Shown here one piece after another: positions 30,866 to 38,815 of a DNA stretch of 64,000 nt. The notes under the pieces are model-generated. The model was given only the letters and a program-made list of their open reading frames with translations. It was not told the origin of the DNA and did no database searches. The position numbers were made by a program, and so were the translations under genes. The stretch's first letter is position 1. Each line of letters begins with the position of its first letter. The stretch comes from Hydrogenophaga borbori (lineage in GTDB: Bacteria; Pseudomonadota; Gammaproteobacteria; Burkholderiales; Burkholderiaceae_C): contig NZ_QVLS01000007.1 in assembly GCF_003417535.1 (NCBI RefSeq), positions 231,142 through 295,141 on the forward strand, given 5' to 3'.

Positions 30866-31324
30866 TCAGGCGTAGGGGTGGGGCAGGATGGCCCAGTGAT
30901 CGGGCGTGAGGCGCGTGCCGTCGATGGCCCCGTGGTCCTCGGTCCCGTCCGCGGCCAGCGCCGCGCGCCAGAGCCGGTGGCGCCGGCTGTGTTCGTCGAG
31001 CACCTCGGCCAGGGCCTGCGGTGGCACGGCGTGCCGTGGCCAGACATCCATCAGGTGCACGCGGACGCTGCCCGCGGGCACCACCAGCGACAGCCGCAGG
31101 CCCGGGCGGCGCGGGTGCGCCAGCGTGTGGTGCCACAGGCTCCGTGGGGTGCCCAGCTCGGTGCCGGGCGGCAGGTGGCCGGGCGAGCTGAGCAGCATCA
31201 CCTGGTCGTCGCCCGCGTTGCTCGTGAGACGCAGTGCAATGCCATCGTCGCTGCGCAGCCGCCGCCGGTGGGCGGGGGTGCCGGGGGGCGCGGGACCCAA
31301 AAGCAGTTCGAGTGAGGTGGACAT
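30866..31324 (-). CDS. CesT-like type III chaperone candidate (islet 3)
   Basis: A 152-residue protein paralogous along its length to the islet 2 chaperone: GPAPPGTPAHRRRLRSDDGIAL, LLSSPGHLPPG, LWHHTLAHP, HLMDVWPRHAVPP. Alternating strands, then a helix ending HSRRHRLWRAAL, fit a class I secretion chaperone. The ATG at 31324 (MSTSLELLLG) is chosen from the alignment; a TTG at 31339 is in frame. The HrpL-type box C lies 37 bp upstream. The partner gene follows in the same operon. Confidence 0.74.
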   Translation of the reverse strand: MSTSLELLLGPAPPGTPAHRRRLRSDDGIALRLTSNAGDDQVMLLSSPGHLPPGTELGTPRSLWHHTLAHPRRPGLRLSLVVPAGSVRVHLMDVWPRHAVPPQALAEVLDEHSRRHRLWRAALAADGTEDHGAIDGTRLTPDHWAILPHPYA

Positions 31325-31361
31325 CGGCCGGTATAGCAAGCGGTGTGACAGCGCTGCCGGC

Positions 31362-31389
31362 TCTGTGGCGCAGGGCCGGCCGGGGTTCC
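31362..31389 (-). promoter_or_regulatory. HrpL-type (ECF sigma) hrp box C
   Basis: Minus strand GGAACC-N15-CCACAGA, an exact consensus match with the same spacing as boxes A and B, 37 bp before the ATG of the islet 3 chaperone. Confidence 0.8.
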
Positions 31390-31513
31390 GGAGCGGGGCC
31401 GCGGGCGCGTGTTATGCCCATTTCTGCATAGGGGAGAAAGCGGAGCCGGCGGCCTCGCCGGCTGATCTAAGCTTCGGTCTGCTGCCTTTGCGGGCGGCGC
31501 AAAGGAGGCGGTC

Positions 31514-32200
31514 ATGGGTGCGTACGACGACACCGTGCCTGGCCCGGTGGGCTGGACGACCGAGAGCGCCCGAGAGCGGGCACACGATGTGGCGGACACC
31601 TTGCTGGCGCAGGCCCGCGAGTCGCTGTCCGTGGGCGACACCGAAGGCGCGACGCAACGCTTCCTGCGGGCGGCCAGCCTGTTTTCCGCGCAGGGGCTGT
31701 CGGGCGATGCCGAGGCCGCCCGGCTGGCGGCCGTGGCCGCCCTGATGAACCACGACCCCCGGCGGGCCGACGAGCTCTGGCAGGGCCTGGCGGCGATCGG
31801 CGACAGCTCCGGCGACGCCGCCGCGCGGCGCGGCCTGCTGGGCGCGCGCCTCTCGCGGGCCCTGGGCGAGCGCGCCGAGGCCCTGCAGCGCCTGGACATG
31901 GCGCGCCGGGGCGCGCTGGAGATGCGCGACGCCATCACCTACCTGGACGCCGTGAGTCAGGCCGCCGCCGTGCACGTGGAGCGCGGCGAGCCGGCTCAGG
32001 CCTATGAGCGGCTGGCCATGGGCTGGGCCACGCTGGTGGACCTGGTGGGGCGCGAGGCGGCGGCGCGCTGGGTGCAGCCGCTCATGCTGGAGCTGCGCGC
32101 GGGCCTGGGCGAGGCGGTGTTCCGGCGCGCGCGCGCCGACTGCGAGCGCGCCTGGCGGGGGCCGCCCAACCCCGTGGACAGCCTGCGCGGGCCGCTCTGA
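31514..32200 (+). CDS. Hypothetical helical, TPR-like protein
   Basis: A 228-residue, Ala/Arg-rich, probably all-helical protein (AHDVADTLLAQARESLSVGD, TQRFLRAASLFSAQGLSGDA, AYERLAMGWATLVDLVG) suggesting TPR-like pairs of helices. I do not recognise the family. No signal peptide is seen. A strong Shine-Dalgarno, AAAGGAGG, lies 6 bp before the ATG. It is divergent from the islet 3 chaperone and convergent with kynA, its stop lying 6 bp from the kynA stop. No HrpL box was found on its strand. Confidence 0.72.
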   Translation: MGAYDDTVPGPVGWTTESARERAHDVADTLLAQARESLSVGDTEGATQRFLRAASLFSAQGLSGDAEAARLAAVAALMNHDPRRADELWQGLAAIGDSSGDAAARRGLLGARLSRALGERAEALQRLDMARRGALEMRDAITYLDAVSQAAAVHVERGEPAQAYERLAMGWATLVDLVGREAAARWVQPLMLELRAGLGEAVFRRARADCERAWRGPPNPVDSLRGPL

Positions 32201-32206
32201 GCGGCC

Positions 32207-33079
32207 TCAGAGGTCGGTGCGCAGGCGCCAGATCTCGGGGAACAGCACCACGTCGAGCATCTTGCGCAGGTAGCTCACGCCGCCGGTGCCGCCGGTGCCG
32301 CGCTTGAAGCCGATCACGCGCTCCACCGTGGTGACGTGGCGGAAGCGCCAGAGCCGGAAGGTGTCCTCCAGGTCGGTGAGCTCTTCGCCGAGCTGGTACA
32401 GGTCCCAGTGGGCCTTGGGGTCCCGATAGACGATCAGCCAGGCCTGCTCCACGGCGTCGCTGGCCTCGTAGGGCTGGGTCCAGTCGCGCTGCAGGTGGCT
32501 CTGTGGCACCGGCAGGCCGCGCCGCGCGAGCAGGCGCAGGCACTCGTCGTAGAGCGAGGGCGCTTCGTAGGCGGCGCGCACCGTGGCCAGCCGCTGCGGG
32601 TGGTGGGCGTGCGGCTGCAGCATGGCGGCGTTCTTGTTGCCCATGGCGAACTCGATGCAGCGGTATTGGTGGCTCTGGAAGCCGCTGGAGCGCGCCAGGT
32701 AGGGACGCAGCGCGCTGTACTCGGGTGGCGTCATGGTGGCCAGCACGTCCCAGGCGTGCACCAGCTGTTCCATGATGCGGCTGACGCGCGCGAGCATCTT
32801 GAAGGCCGGCGGCAGCTCGTCGCGCGCGATGTGGGCCACGGCCGCGTGCAGCTCGTGCAGCATCAGCTTCATCCACAGCTCGCTGGTTTGGTGCTGCACG
32901 ATGAAGAGCATCTCGTCGTGCGCGGGCGACAGCGGCTTCTGTGCGTTGAGCACGGCGTCGAGCTGCAGGTAGTCGCCATAGCTCATGTCGCGGCTGAAGT
33001 CGAGCTGGGCGCGCTCCTCGCGCACCACGTCTTCGGGGCGTTGGGGGGTGTCGTTCATGGGGTCGTGCGGGCAAGGCAT
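32207..33079 (-). CDS. kynA: Tryptophan 2,3-dioxygenase
   Basis: A 290-residue haem dioxygenase that opens the indole ring of L-tryptophan to N-formylkynurenine. [37 protein letters not shown] and [20 protein letters not shown] are the family signatures. Its ATG at 33079 directly follows the kynU stop (TGAATG) with a GGTGA upstream, favouring coupled translation; the ATG at 33058 is a weaker choice without a Shine-Dalgarno. It is the last gene of kynBUA. Confidence 0.96.
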   Translation of the reverse strand: MPCPHDPMNDTPQRPEDVVREERAQLDFSRDMSYGDYLQLDAVLNAQKPLSPAHDEMLFIVQHQTSELWMKLMLHELHAAVAHIARDELPPAFKMLARVSRIMEQLVHAWDVLATMTPPEYSALRPYLARSSGFQSHQYRCIEFAMGNKNAAMLQPHAHHPQRLATVRAAYEAPSLYDECLRLLARRGLPVPQSHLQRDWTQPYEASDAVEQAWLIVYRDPKAHWDLYQLGEELTDLEDTFRLWRFRHVTTVERVIGFKRGTGGTGGVSYLRKMLDVVLFPEIWRLRTDL

Positions 33080-34444
33080 TCAGGTCACCGCGTGCTGGCG
33101 ATTGAACTCGGGCCGCTGCCACTCGCCGCTCTGCAGCACCTCGCGCAGGTGCTCGACGGCGTTCCACACGTCCTCGAAGCCCAGGTACAGCGGCGTGAAG
33201 CCGAAGCGCAGGATGTCGGGGTGGCCCGCGCCGTCGCCCGCGCGGTAGTCGCCGATCACGCCGCGCGCGATCAGGGCCTGCACGATGGCATAGGCGCCTT
33301 CGCCACCGGCGCCGGGCCGCCCCAAGCCGGTGGGCGCCCCCTCGGGGGGCAGCGACCCGCGCAGCGGTGGAGCGGGGGGGCTCACGGTGATCGAGAGGCA
33401 GACCTGCGAGCCGCGGCGGGCGTGCTCGCGCGGCGTCACCAGCGACAGGCCGTGGCCCGCGCAGCGTTCTTCCACCAGCGCGATGAACAGGTCGGTGAGC
33501 GCGAGCGACTTGCGGCGCAGCGCCGCCATGCCACCCAGGGGCTCGGCCGCCAGCACGGTGGCCACGCCGCATTCGAGGGCGGCCAGGCTGATCATGGGCT
33601 GCGTGCCGCACTGGTAGCGCACGATGCCGGGCGCCGGCTGGTAGTCGGGCGTGAAGGCGAAGGGCTTGTCGTGCCCCCACCAGCCGGCCAGCGGCTGCCA
33701 GCAGCGCTCGGCGTGCCTGGGATTGACCCAGACGAAGGCCGGCGCACCCGGGCCGCCGTTGAGGTACTTGTAGCCGCAGCCCACGGCGAAGTCGGCGTCG
33801 GCGCCGCTCAGGTCCACGGGCACCGCGCCGGCGCTGTGCGCCAGATCCCAGACCACCAGGGCGCCGGCGGCGTGCGCCGCCTGGGTGATGGCGGCCATGT
33901 CGTGCATGGCGCCGGTGCGGTAGTTCACGTGCGTGAGCATCAGGATCGCCAGCTTCTCGTCCTTCAGGGCCTCGGCGATCTCGTGCGGCTCCACCAGCAC
34001 CAGCTCCCAGCCTTTGTCCTTGCACAGGGCCTCGGCGATGTAGAGGTCGGTGGGGAAGTTGCTGCGTTCGCTGACGATGCGCCAGCGGCCGGGGCGGGTC
34101 TCGGCGCTGATGCGCTGCGCGGCGCTGAGCGCCTTGAACAGGTTCACGCTGGTGCTGTCGGTGGCGATGGTGGTGCCCGGCGCGGCGCCGATCAGGCGAG
34201 CGATCTGGTCGCCCACCTTGCGCGGCATCTCGAACCAGCCGGCGCTGTTCCAGCTGCGGATCAGGTCGCGGCCCCATTCGCGGGTGACCACCTCGGCCAC
34301 GCGCGCGGGCGCCGAGCGCGGCATGGCGCCGAGCGAGTTGCCGTCGAGGTAGATCGTGTCCGCCGGGATGTCGAAGAGATCGCGCAGCGCGCGCAGCGGG
34401 TCTTTCGCGTCGAGCGCGCGGCAGTCTTGTCGGGTGGTGGTCAT
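33080..34444 (-). CDS. kynU: Kynureninase with in-frame repeat insertion
   Basis: A 454-residue PLP enzyme cleaving kynurenine to anthranilate and alanine. The PLP lysine region is [29 protein letters not shown] and [15 protein letters not shown] are visible. The usual length is about 415-425. The excess is a Pro/Gly-rich stretch between SQVCLS and EGAYAIVQ (about 30 residues, DNA 33302-33391) that looks like an inserted dispersed repeat read in frame. The conserved sequence resumes exactly after it, so the enzyme may still work if the insert is a surface loop. Confidence 0.95.
   Translation of the reverse strand: MTTTRQDCRALDAKDPLRALRDLFDIPADTIYLDGNSLGAMPRSAPARVAEVVTREWGRDLIRSWNSAGWFEMPRKVGDQIARLIGAAPGTTIATDSTSVNLFKALSAAQRISAETRPGRWRIVSERSNFPTDLYIAEALCKDKGWELVLVEPHEIAEALKDEKLAILMLTHVNYRTGAMHDMAAITQAAHAAGALVVWDLAHSAGAVPVDLSGADADFAVGCGYKYLNGGPGAPAFVWVNPRHAERCWQPLAGWWGHDKPFAFTPDYQPAPGIVRYQCGTQPMISLAALECGVATVLAAEPLGGMAALRRKSLALTDLFIALVEERCAGHGLSLVTPREHARRGSQVCLSITVSPPAPPLRGSLPPEGAPTGLGRPGAGGEGAYAIVQALIARGVIGDYRAGDGAGHPDILRFGFTPLYLGFEDVWNAVEHLREVLQSGEWQRPEFNRQHAVT
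33305..33385. repeat. REP-like GC-rich repeat inside kynU
   Basis: About 80 bp with the inverted repeat GCCCCCTCGGGGGGC-like core (33336-33350), followed by AGCGACCCGCGCAGCGG. It resembles the dispersed intergenic repeats I know from Comamonadaceae genomes. It has no stop in the kynU frame. No second copy was noticed in this window. Confidence 0.55.
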
Positions 34445-34494
34445 GGTGGTGGAAAGGCCGTCGGGGGCTCAGGCCAAGCGGGACAGGGCGGGGG

Positions 34495-35121
34495 TCAGAG
34501 CGATCGCAGCACCGCGCGCACGGGGGAGGCGTCGGCTGTGCTGAGCTTCAGGGGCAGGGCGATGAGTTCGTAGTCGCCTTCGGGCACGCCGTCGAGCAGC
34601 AGGTTTTCCAGCACGCGCAGGCCGCGGCGGCGGATCACCTGGTGGCTGTCCAGCGTCTTGCTGCTCGCCGGGTCGATGCTGGCGCTGTCGATGCCGATGA
34701 GCACCACGCCGAGGTCGGCGAGTTGCTCCACGGTCTCGGGCGCGAAGGCGGGCAGGTCCTGGTCGAAGGCGTCCTGCGGCATGCGGGCGTAGGCGCGCAC
34801 CAGCACGCGCGGCGGCGGGTCCGTCAGCGCGTGCGCGAGGTGCTCGGGCCGGATCAGCGGGCCGGCACCGATCGCGTGGATCACGCGGCAGGGGCCGATG
34901 AAGGCGTCCAGCGGCACCTCGCCGATGGGCGCGCCGTGCGGGTCGTAGTGCAGCGGCGCGTCGGCGTGCGCGCCCACGTGGGGGGAGAGCGTGATGGCGC
35001 TGACGTTCACCGGGCAGCCCGGGCCGATGCTGGCGACCCACTGCTGCGCGTACGCGGTGTCACCGGGAAAAACCGGTGTGCCCGCGTGAACGGGAGGGGA
35101 AATGTCCCAGAGCGTTTTCAT
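34495..35121 (-). CDS. kynB: Kynurenine formamidase (arylformamidase)
   Basis: A 208-residue cyclase-like metal hydrolase converting N-formylkynurenine to kynurenine. The metal-binding motif [16 protein letters not shown] and [16 protein letters not shown] are those of KynB. It is the first gene of kynB-kynU-kynA (50-bp gap to kynU), giving the whole tryptophan-to-anthranilate route. A promoter with an upstream palindrome precedes it. Confidence 0.95.
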   Translation of the reverse strand: MKTLWDISPPVHAGTPVFPGDTAYAQQWVASIGPGCPVNVSAITLSPHVGAHADAPLHYDPHGAPIGEVPLDAFIGPCRVIHAIGAGPLIRPEHLAHALTDPPPRVLVRAYARMPQDAFDQDLPAFAPETVEQLADLGVVLIGIDSASIDPASSKTLDSHQVIRRRGLRVLENLLLDGVPEGDYELIALPLKLSTADASPVRAVLRSL

Positions 35122-35144
35122 GGCGCGGCGAAGGTAGCACCGCA

Positions 35145-35173
35145 AAAATACCCGTGGTGTCGGTTATTGCCAA
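35145..35173 (-). promoter_or_regulatory. kynBUA promoter
   Basis: Minus strand -35 TTGGCA (35173-35168), 17-bp spacer, -10 TATTTT (35150-35145), ending 23 bp before the kynB ATG. Confidence 0.55.
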
Positions 35174-35184
35174 CAGCTGACGGA

Positions 35185-35204
35185 AAACTTCAGGTCTGAA
35201 GTTT
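35185..35204. promoter_or_regulatory. Palindromic operator upstream of the kyn promoter
   Basis: AAACTTCAGGTCTGAAGTTT, a perfect 20-bp palindrome, starts 11 bp upstream of the kynB -35. This is where an Lrp/AsnC-type activator such as KynR would bind. No kynR gene is adjacent here. A weak terminator for the gene ending at 35216 is less likely because the loop would be very small. Confidence 0.55.
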
Positions 35205-35215
35205 CGGGCCCGTGT

Positions 35216-35530
35216 TCACGCCGCGCCGTCGAGTGGCGGCAGCTGGTGCCGCGCGCGGGCGCGGGCGCAGGCCTCGCTGCCTTCCTCGAATTCGCGGCAG
35301 GGGGAGGGTCGCCACTCGTAGATGCCGCAGCTGGCTTTGTGGCCCACCCGGCCGGTCAGCGCCGCGCAGCGCGGCGGCGAATGGTCGGTGCCGCGCAGGC
35401 GCATGGTGTGGCCCGTGAGCTCGACCGCCAGGCCAGCGGGCACGCCGCCGCCCATGTCCTCCATCTCGTGGACCGAGAAGTCCACGCGAAAGCACGCGCA
35501 GCAGGCGCCGCAGCTCGTGCAGGCCGACAT
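35216..35530 (-). CDS. YkgJ-family cysteine cluster protein
   Basis: A 104-residue protein with the metal-cluster pattern MSACTSCGACCACFRVDFS at the N-terminus and later Cys residues in RCAALTG, SCGIYEWRPSPCREFEEGS. This is the YkgJ/CxxCxxCC family (DUF, probable zinc or iron-sulfur binding), of unknown function. It lies 4 bp downstream of argF and may be cotranscribed with argD-argF. Confidence 0.88.
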   Translation of the reverse strand: MSACTSCGACCACFRVDFSVHEMEDMGGGVPAGLAVELTGHTMRLRGTDHSPPRCAALTGRVGHKASCGIYEWRPSPCREFEEGSEACARARARHQLPPLDGAA

Positions 35531-35534
35531 GGCC

Positions 35535-36500
35535 TCAGGCCACGCGGCCCAGCAGCAGGTACTCCATCAGGGCCTTCTGCGCGTGCATGCGGTTCTCGGC
35601 CTCGTCCCAGACCACGCTCTGCGGGCCGTCGATCACCTCGGCGGCGACCTCCTCGCCGCGGTGCGCGGGCAGGCAGTGCATGAAGAGCGCGTCGGGCTTG
35701 GCGAGTTGCATCATGGCCTCGTCCACGCACCACTGGGCGAAGGCCTGGCGGCGCACCTCGTTCTCGGCCTCGAAGCCCATGCTGGTCCAGACGTCGGTGG
35801 TCACCAGGTCGGCGCCGCGGCAGGCCTCGCGCGGGTCCTTGAATACCTTGTAGCAGCCGCGGTTGCTGATGCCGGCGAGCACCGGGTCGACCTCGTAGCC
35901 GCCCGGCGTGCTCACGTGCACGGTGAAACCCAGCAGCTCGGCCGCCTGCAGCCAGGTGTTGGCCATGTTGTTGCCATCGCCCACCCAGGCCACTACCTTG
36001 CCGCGGATCGCGTCCAGGGGCTTGCCGCTCGGCGCGGGGCGGTATTCCACCAGGGTGAACAGGTCGGCCAGGATCTGGCAGGGGTGGAACTCGTTGGTCA
36101 GGCCGTTGATGACGGGCACGCGCGAGTGCGCGGCGAAGCGCTCGATCTTGGCCTGCTCGAAGGTGCGGATCATCACCAGATCGACCATGCGGCTGATGAC
36201 GCGCGCGCTGTCTTCGATCGGCTCGGCGCGGCCGAGCTGGCTGTCGCCGGTGGTCAGGTGCACCACCGAGCCGCCCATCTGGTACATGCCGGCTTCGAAG
36301 CTCACGCGCGTGCGCGTGCTGGCCTTCTCAAAGATCATGGCCAGGGTGCGGTCGGGGTCGGCGAAGGGCTGGTACTTTTCGACCGCCTTGAACTTGCGCT
36401 TGATGAAGGCCGCGCGCTCGAACAGATGGGCGTATTCCTCGGCGCCCAGGTCCTTGAACTGCAGGTAGTGGCGGATGCTGGTCGACATGGGCGCGCTCAT
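35535..36500 (-). CDS. argF: Ornithine carbamoyltransferase
   Basis: A 321-residue OTCase that makes citrulline from ornithine and carbamoyl phosphate. The carbamoyl-phosphate motif ASTRTRVSFEAGMYQMGG and the catalytic FMHCLPAHRGEEV are visible. The ATG at 36500 overlaps the argD stop as ATGA, supporting it over the in-frame ATG at 36488. Arginine biosynthesis, cytoplasm. Confidence 0.96.
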   Translation of the reverse strand: MSAPMSTSIRHYLQFKDLGAEEYAHLFERAAFIKRKFKAVEKYQPFADPDRTLAMIFEKASTRTRVSFEAGMYQMGGSVVHLTTGDSQLGRAEPIEDSARVISRMVDLVMIRTFEQAKIERFAAHSRVPVINGLTNEFHPCQILADLFTLVEYRPAPSGKPLDAIRGKVVAWVGDGNNMANTWLQAAELLGFTVHVSTPGGYEVDPVLAGISNRGCYKVFKDPREACRGADLVTTDVWTSMGFEAENEVRRQAFAQWCVDEAMMQLAKPDALFMHCLPAHRGEEVAAEVIDGPQSVVWDEAENRMHAQKALMEYLLLGRVA

Positions 36501-37696
36501 TCCGCCAGGAAGGCCTTGACCAGCGGCACCAGGATGGCGGCGATCTCATCGGCCTCGGCCGTGCTGAGGATCAGCGGCGGCACCAGGCGGATCACGCTGT
36601 CGGCCGTCACCGACAGCAGCAGGCCGGCGTCGGCCGCACGCTGCAGGATGGCGCCGCAGGGCTTGGCCAGCTCGATGCCCAGCATCAGGCCCTGGCCGCG
36701 GATGTCCTTCACGCCGGCCACGCCGGCCAGGCCCTTGTCCAGGGCGGCGCGCAGGTGCGCGCCCACGCGCTCCGCGTTGGCCAGCAGGCCTTCCTCTTCC
36801 ATGATGCGGATGGTCTCGACGCCCGCGCGCATGGACAGCGGGTTGCCACCGAAGGTGGTGCCGTGGTTGCCCGGCTGGAAGATGTTGGCCGCCTTCGGGC
36901 CGGCCACGACGGCGCCGATGGTCACGCCCGAGCCCAGGCCCTTGGCCAGGGGCATCACGTCGGGCACGATGCCGGCCCACTGGTGGGCGAACCACTTGCC
37001 GGTGCGGCCCATGCCGCACTGCACCTCGTCGATCATGAGCAGCCAGTCGCGCTCGTCGCACAGGGCGCGCACATCCTTCAGGTACTGCGCGCGCATCGGG
37101 TTGATGCCGCCTTCGCCCTGGATGGTCTCGAAGAACACCGCGACCACGTTGGGGTTGTTCGCGGTGGCCTTCTTCAGCGCCTCGATGTCGTTCGCGGGCA
37201 CGCGCACGAAGCCTTCGACCAGCGGGCCGAAGCCGGCCTGCACCTTGGGGTTGCCGGTGGCCGACAGCGTGGCGATGGAGCGGCCGTGAAAGGCCTTTTC
37301 GTAGACCACGATCTCGGGGCGCTCGATGCCCTTGTCGTGGCCGTACTTGCGCGCCAGCTTGAGCGCGGCCTCGTTGGCCTCCAGCCCGGTGCTGCAGAAG
37401 AACACGTTGGTGAGGCCGGAGCGCTCCACCAGCATCTGCGCCAGGCGCTCCTGGTCGGGCACGTGGTAGTAGTTGCTGCTGTGGATCAGCTTGGCGATCT
37501 GGTCCTGCAGCGCGGGCACCAGCTTGGGGTGGGCGTGCCCCAGGGTGTTGACGGCGATGCCGGCGAGCCCGTCGAGGTATTCCTTGCCGTTCGTGTCCCA
37601 CACGCGGCAGCCTCGGCCGTGCGACAGCGCGATCGGCAGGCGGCCGTAGGTGTTCATCACGTGGGGCGAGGCGACGGGTTTCAGCGCGGCGTTCAT
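36497..37696 (-). CDS. argD: Acetylornithine aminotransferase
   Basis: A 399-residue class III PLP aminotransferase. The Schiff-base lysine region is MPLAKGLGSGVTIGA; STGLEANEAALKLARKYG and FETIQGEGGINP are visible. It converts N-acetylglutamate semialdehyde to acetylornithine, and probably also acts on succinyldiaminopimelate. The start MNAALKPVASPHVMNTYGRLP is normal, though the open frame extends 124 codons further upstream. First gene of argD-argF. Confidence 0.95.
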   Translation of the reverse strand: MNAALKPVASPHVMNTYGRLPIALSHGRGCRVWDTNGKEYLDGLAGIAVNTLGHAHPKLVPALQDQIAKLIHSSNYYHVPDQERLAQMLVERSGLTNVFFCSTGLEANEAALKLARKYGHDKGIERPEIVVYEKAFHGRSIATLSATGNPKVQAGFGPLVEGFVRVPANDIEALKKATANNPNVVAVFFETIQGEGGINPMRAQYLKDVRALCDERDWLLMIDEVQCGMGRTGKWFAHQWAGIVPDVMPLAKGLGSGVTIGAVVAGPKAANIFQPGNHGTTFGGNPLSMRAGVETIRIMEEEGLLANAERVGAHLRAALDKGLAGVAGVKDIRGQGLMLGIELAKPCGAILQRAADAGLLLSVTADSVIRLVPPLILSTAEADEIAAILVPLVKAFLAE

Positions 37697-37776
37697 GCGG
37701 GGACTCTCCGAGGGCGGGCCAGAAAAAAGAAATCGGCTCAACGCCTGCGGGGCAGGTGGGGAGCCGTTGAAGCGCG

Positions 37777-37782
37777 ATTGTA
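37777..37782 (-). promoter_or_regulatory. Candidate argD -10 element
   Basis: Minus strand TACAAT, 81 bp before the argD ATG. No good -35 hexamer was found at 16-18 bp. Confidence 0.35.
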
Positions 37783-37850
37783 GGCACACGTTTTGCACAG
37801 GATCGATGACGCCTGGGCATCGGTGCCATGTCCGGCCGGGGGTCTCCGGG

Positions 37851-37878
37851 GTGTCACAAGTCTTATATAAGATATAAT
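37851..37878 (+). promoter_or_regulatory. Promoter of the DUF3579 gene with GntR-type operator
   Basis: -35-like GTGTCA (37851-37856), 16-bp spacer, -10 TATAAT (37873-37878). The perfect palindrome TCTTATATAAGA at 37861-37872 abuts the -10 exactly as in the gntR promoter at 6967-6994, suggesting control by the same GntR regulator. Confidence 0.65.
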
Positions 37879-37967
37879 TCTTGGCTGCCCTCCCGGCCGG
37901 CGATCCCGGTCGCCGCGAAGGCCCGATTCCCGCACGAGCCCTCCATCCGAGGCGTACCCTCCACCCG

Positions 37968-38288
37968 ATGGCCGCACCCACGCCCAAGCAAGTGTTCATC
38001 CAGGGCATCACCCGCGATGGACGCACCTTTCGCCCGAGCGATTGGGCCGAACGCCTCGCCGGCGTCATGAGCGGCTTTCGCCCCGGCGGCGTGCAACCGG
38101 GCAGCCACCTGAGCTATTCCCCCTGGTGCGTGCCCACCGTCGTCAACGGCATCAAGTGCGTGGTGGTGAATGGCGAGCTGCGCGAGGCCGAGCCCATGGC
38201 CTGGGATTTCTGCCTCAACTTCGCGCGCGACAACGACCTGCAGGTGGCCGAGGCCTGCCTGCTCCCCGAGCCCCCACCCAAGACCTGA
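37968..38288 (+). CDS. DUF3579 domain protein
   Basis: A 106-residue cytoplasmic protein. VFIQGITRDGRTFRPSDWAERLAGVMS and SPWCVPTVVNGIKCVVVNGELREAEPMAWDF are typical of DUF3579, found mainly in betaproteobacteria; function unknown. Its promoter carries the palindrome of the TCA-linked GntR gene, which hints at a link to carbon metabolism. A terminator follows. Confidence 0.88.
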   Translation: MAAPTPKQVFIQGITRDGRTFRPSDWAERLAGVMSGFRPGGVQPGSHLSYSPWCVPTVVNGIKCVVVNGELREAEPMAWDFCLNFARDNDLQVAEACLLPEPPPKT

Positions 38289-38304
38289 CAACGAGCGGGC
38301 AACA

Positions 38305-38332
38305 AAAAAGCCGTCTGACGACGGCTTTTTTG
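38305..38332. terminator. Bidirectional terminator between DUF3579 gene and rpsT
   Basis: GCCGTC (38311-38316), TGAC loop, GACGGC (38321-38326), flanked by six A on the left and six T on the right. It can stop transcripts from both convergent genes. Confidence 0.88.
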
Positions 38333-38398
38333 CTTTGCTGGCAGCGCACCCGATTCAAACGGCAGGCCCCGAGGGGCCCGGGCGGCTGGAGGTGGGGC

Positions 38399-38695
38399 TC
38401 AGGCCGCGGCGGCCAGGCCCTTGACCTTCGCGGACAGGCGGCTCTTGTCGCGAGCGGCCTTGTTCTTGTGGAAGATGCCCTTGTCGGCGATGGTGTCGAC
38501 AACGGCCTGCATCTTGGCGAACAGCTCGGTCGCCTTGGCCTTGTCGCCGGCGACGACGGCCTTCTCGACGTTCTTCACCGCGGTGCGGTACTTCGAGCGC
38601 AGCGAGCTGTTGGCGGCGTTGAGCTTGACGTCCTGGCGCGCGCGCTTGCGGCCCGACGCCAGGCGGGGGTTCTTTTTCTTCGGCTTGGTGGCCAT
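38399..38695 (-). CDS. rpsT: 30S ribosomal protein S20
   Basis: A 98-residue basic protein starting [21 protein letters not shown], the standard S20 N-terminus, with [20 protein letters not shown] at the end. It binds 16S rRNA in the small subunit. Single-gene unit on the minus strand, as usual opposite murJ. Confidence 0.97.
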   Translation of the reverse strand: MATKPKKKNPRLASGRKRARQDVKLNAANSSLRSKYRTAVKNVEKAVVAGDKAKATELFAKMQAVVDTIADKGIFHKNKAARDKSRLSAKVKGLAAAA

Positions 38696-38740
38696 GGTGT
38701 GTTCCTAAAGAGTTTGTGGATGTTGCCAGCAAAGCCCGCG

Positions 38741-38746
38741 ATTATA
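38741..38746 (-). promoter_or_regulatory. rpsT promoter -10 element
   Basis: Minus strand TATAAT, perfect consensus, 45 bp before the rpsT ATG. The -35 region is GC-rich and unclear. Confidence 0.5.
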
Positions 38747-38815
38747 GCCCGGTCCCCCCGGCGGCCCCAGACACTCCCGTCGGCTGCCGGTTAGGGCCCG
38801 CTTACACTCTGCGCC

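Noticed and set aside
32210..32500. Kynurenine genes as part of the effector islets
   Set aside because: kynBUA is a complete catabolic operon with its own promoter, normal composition and no hrp box.
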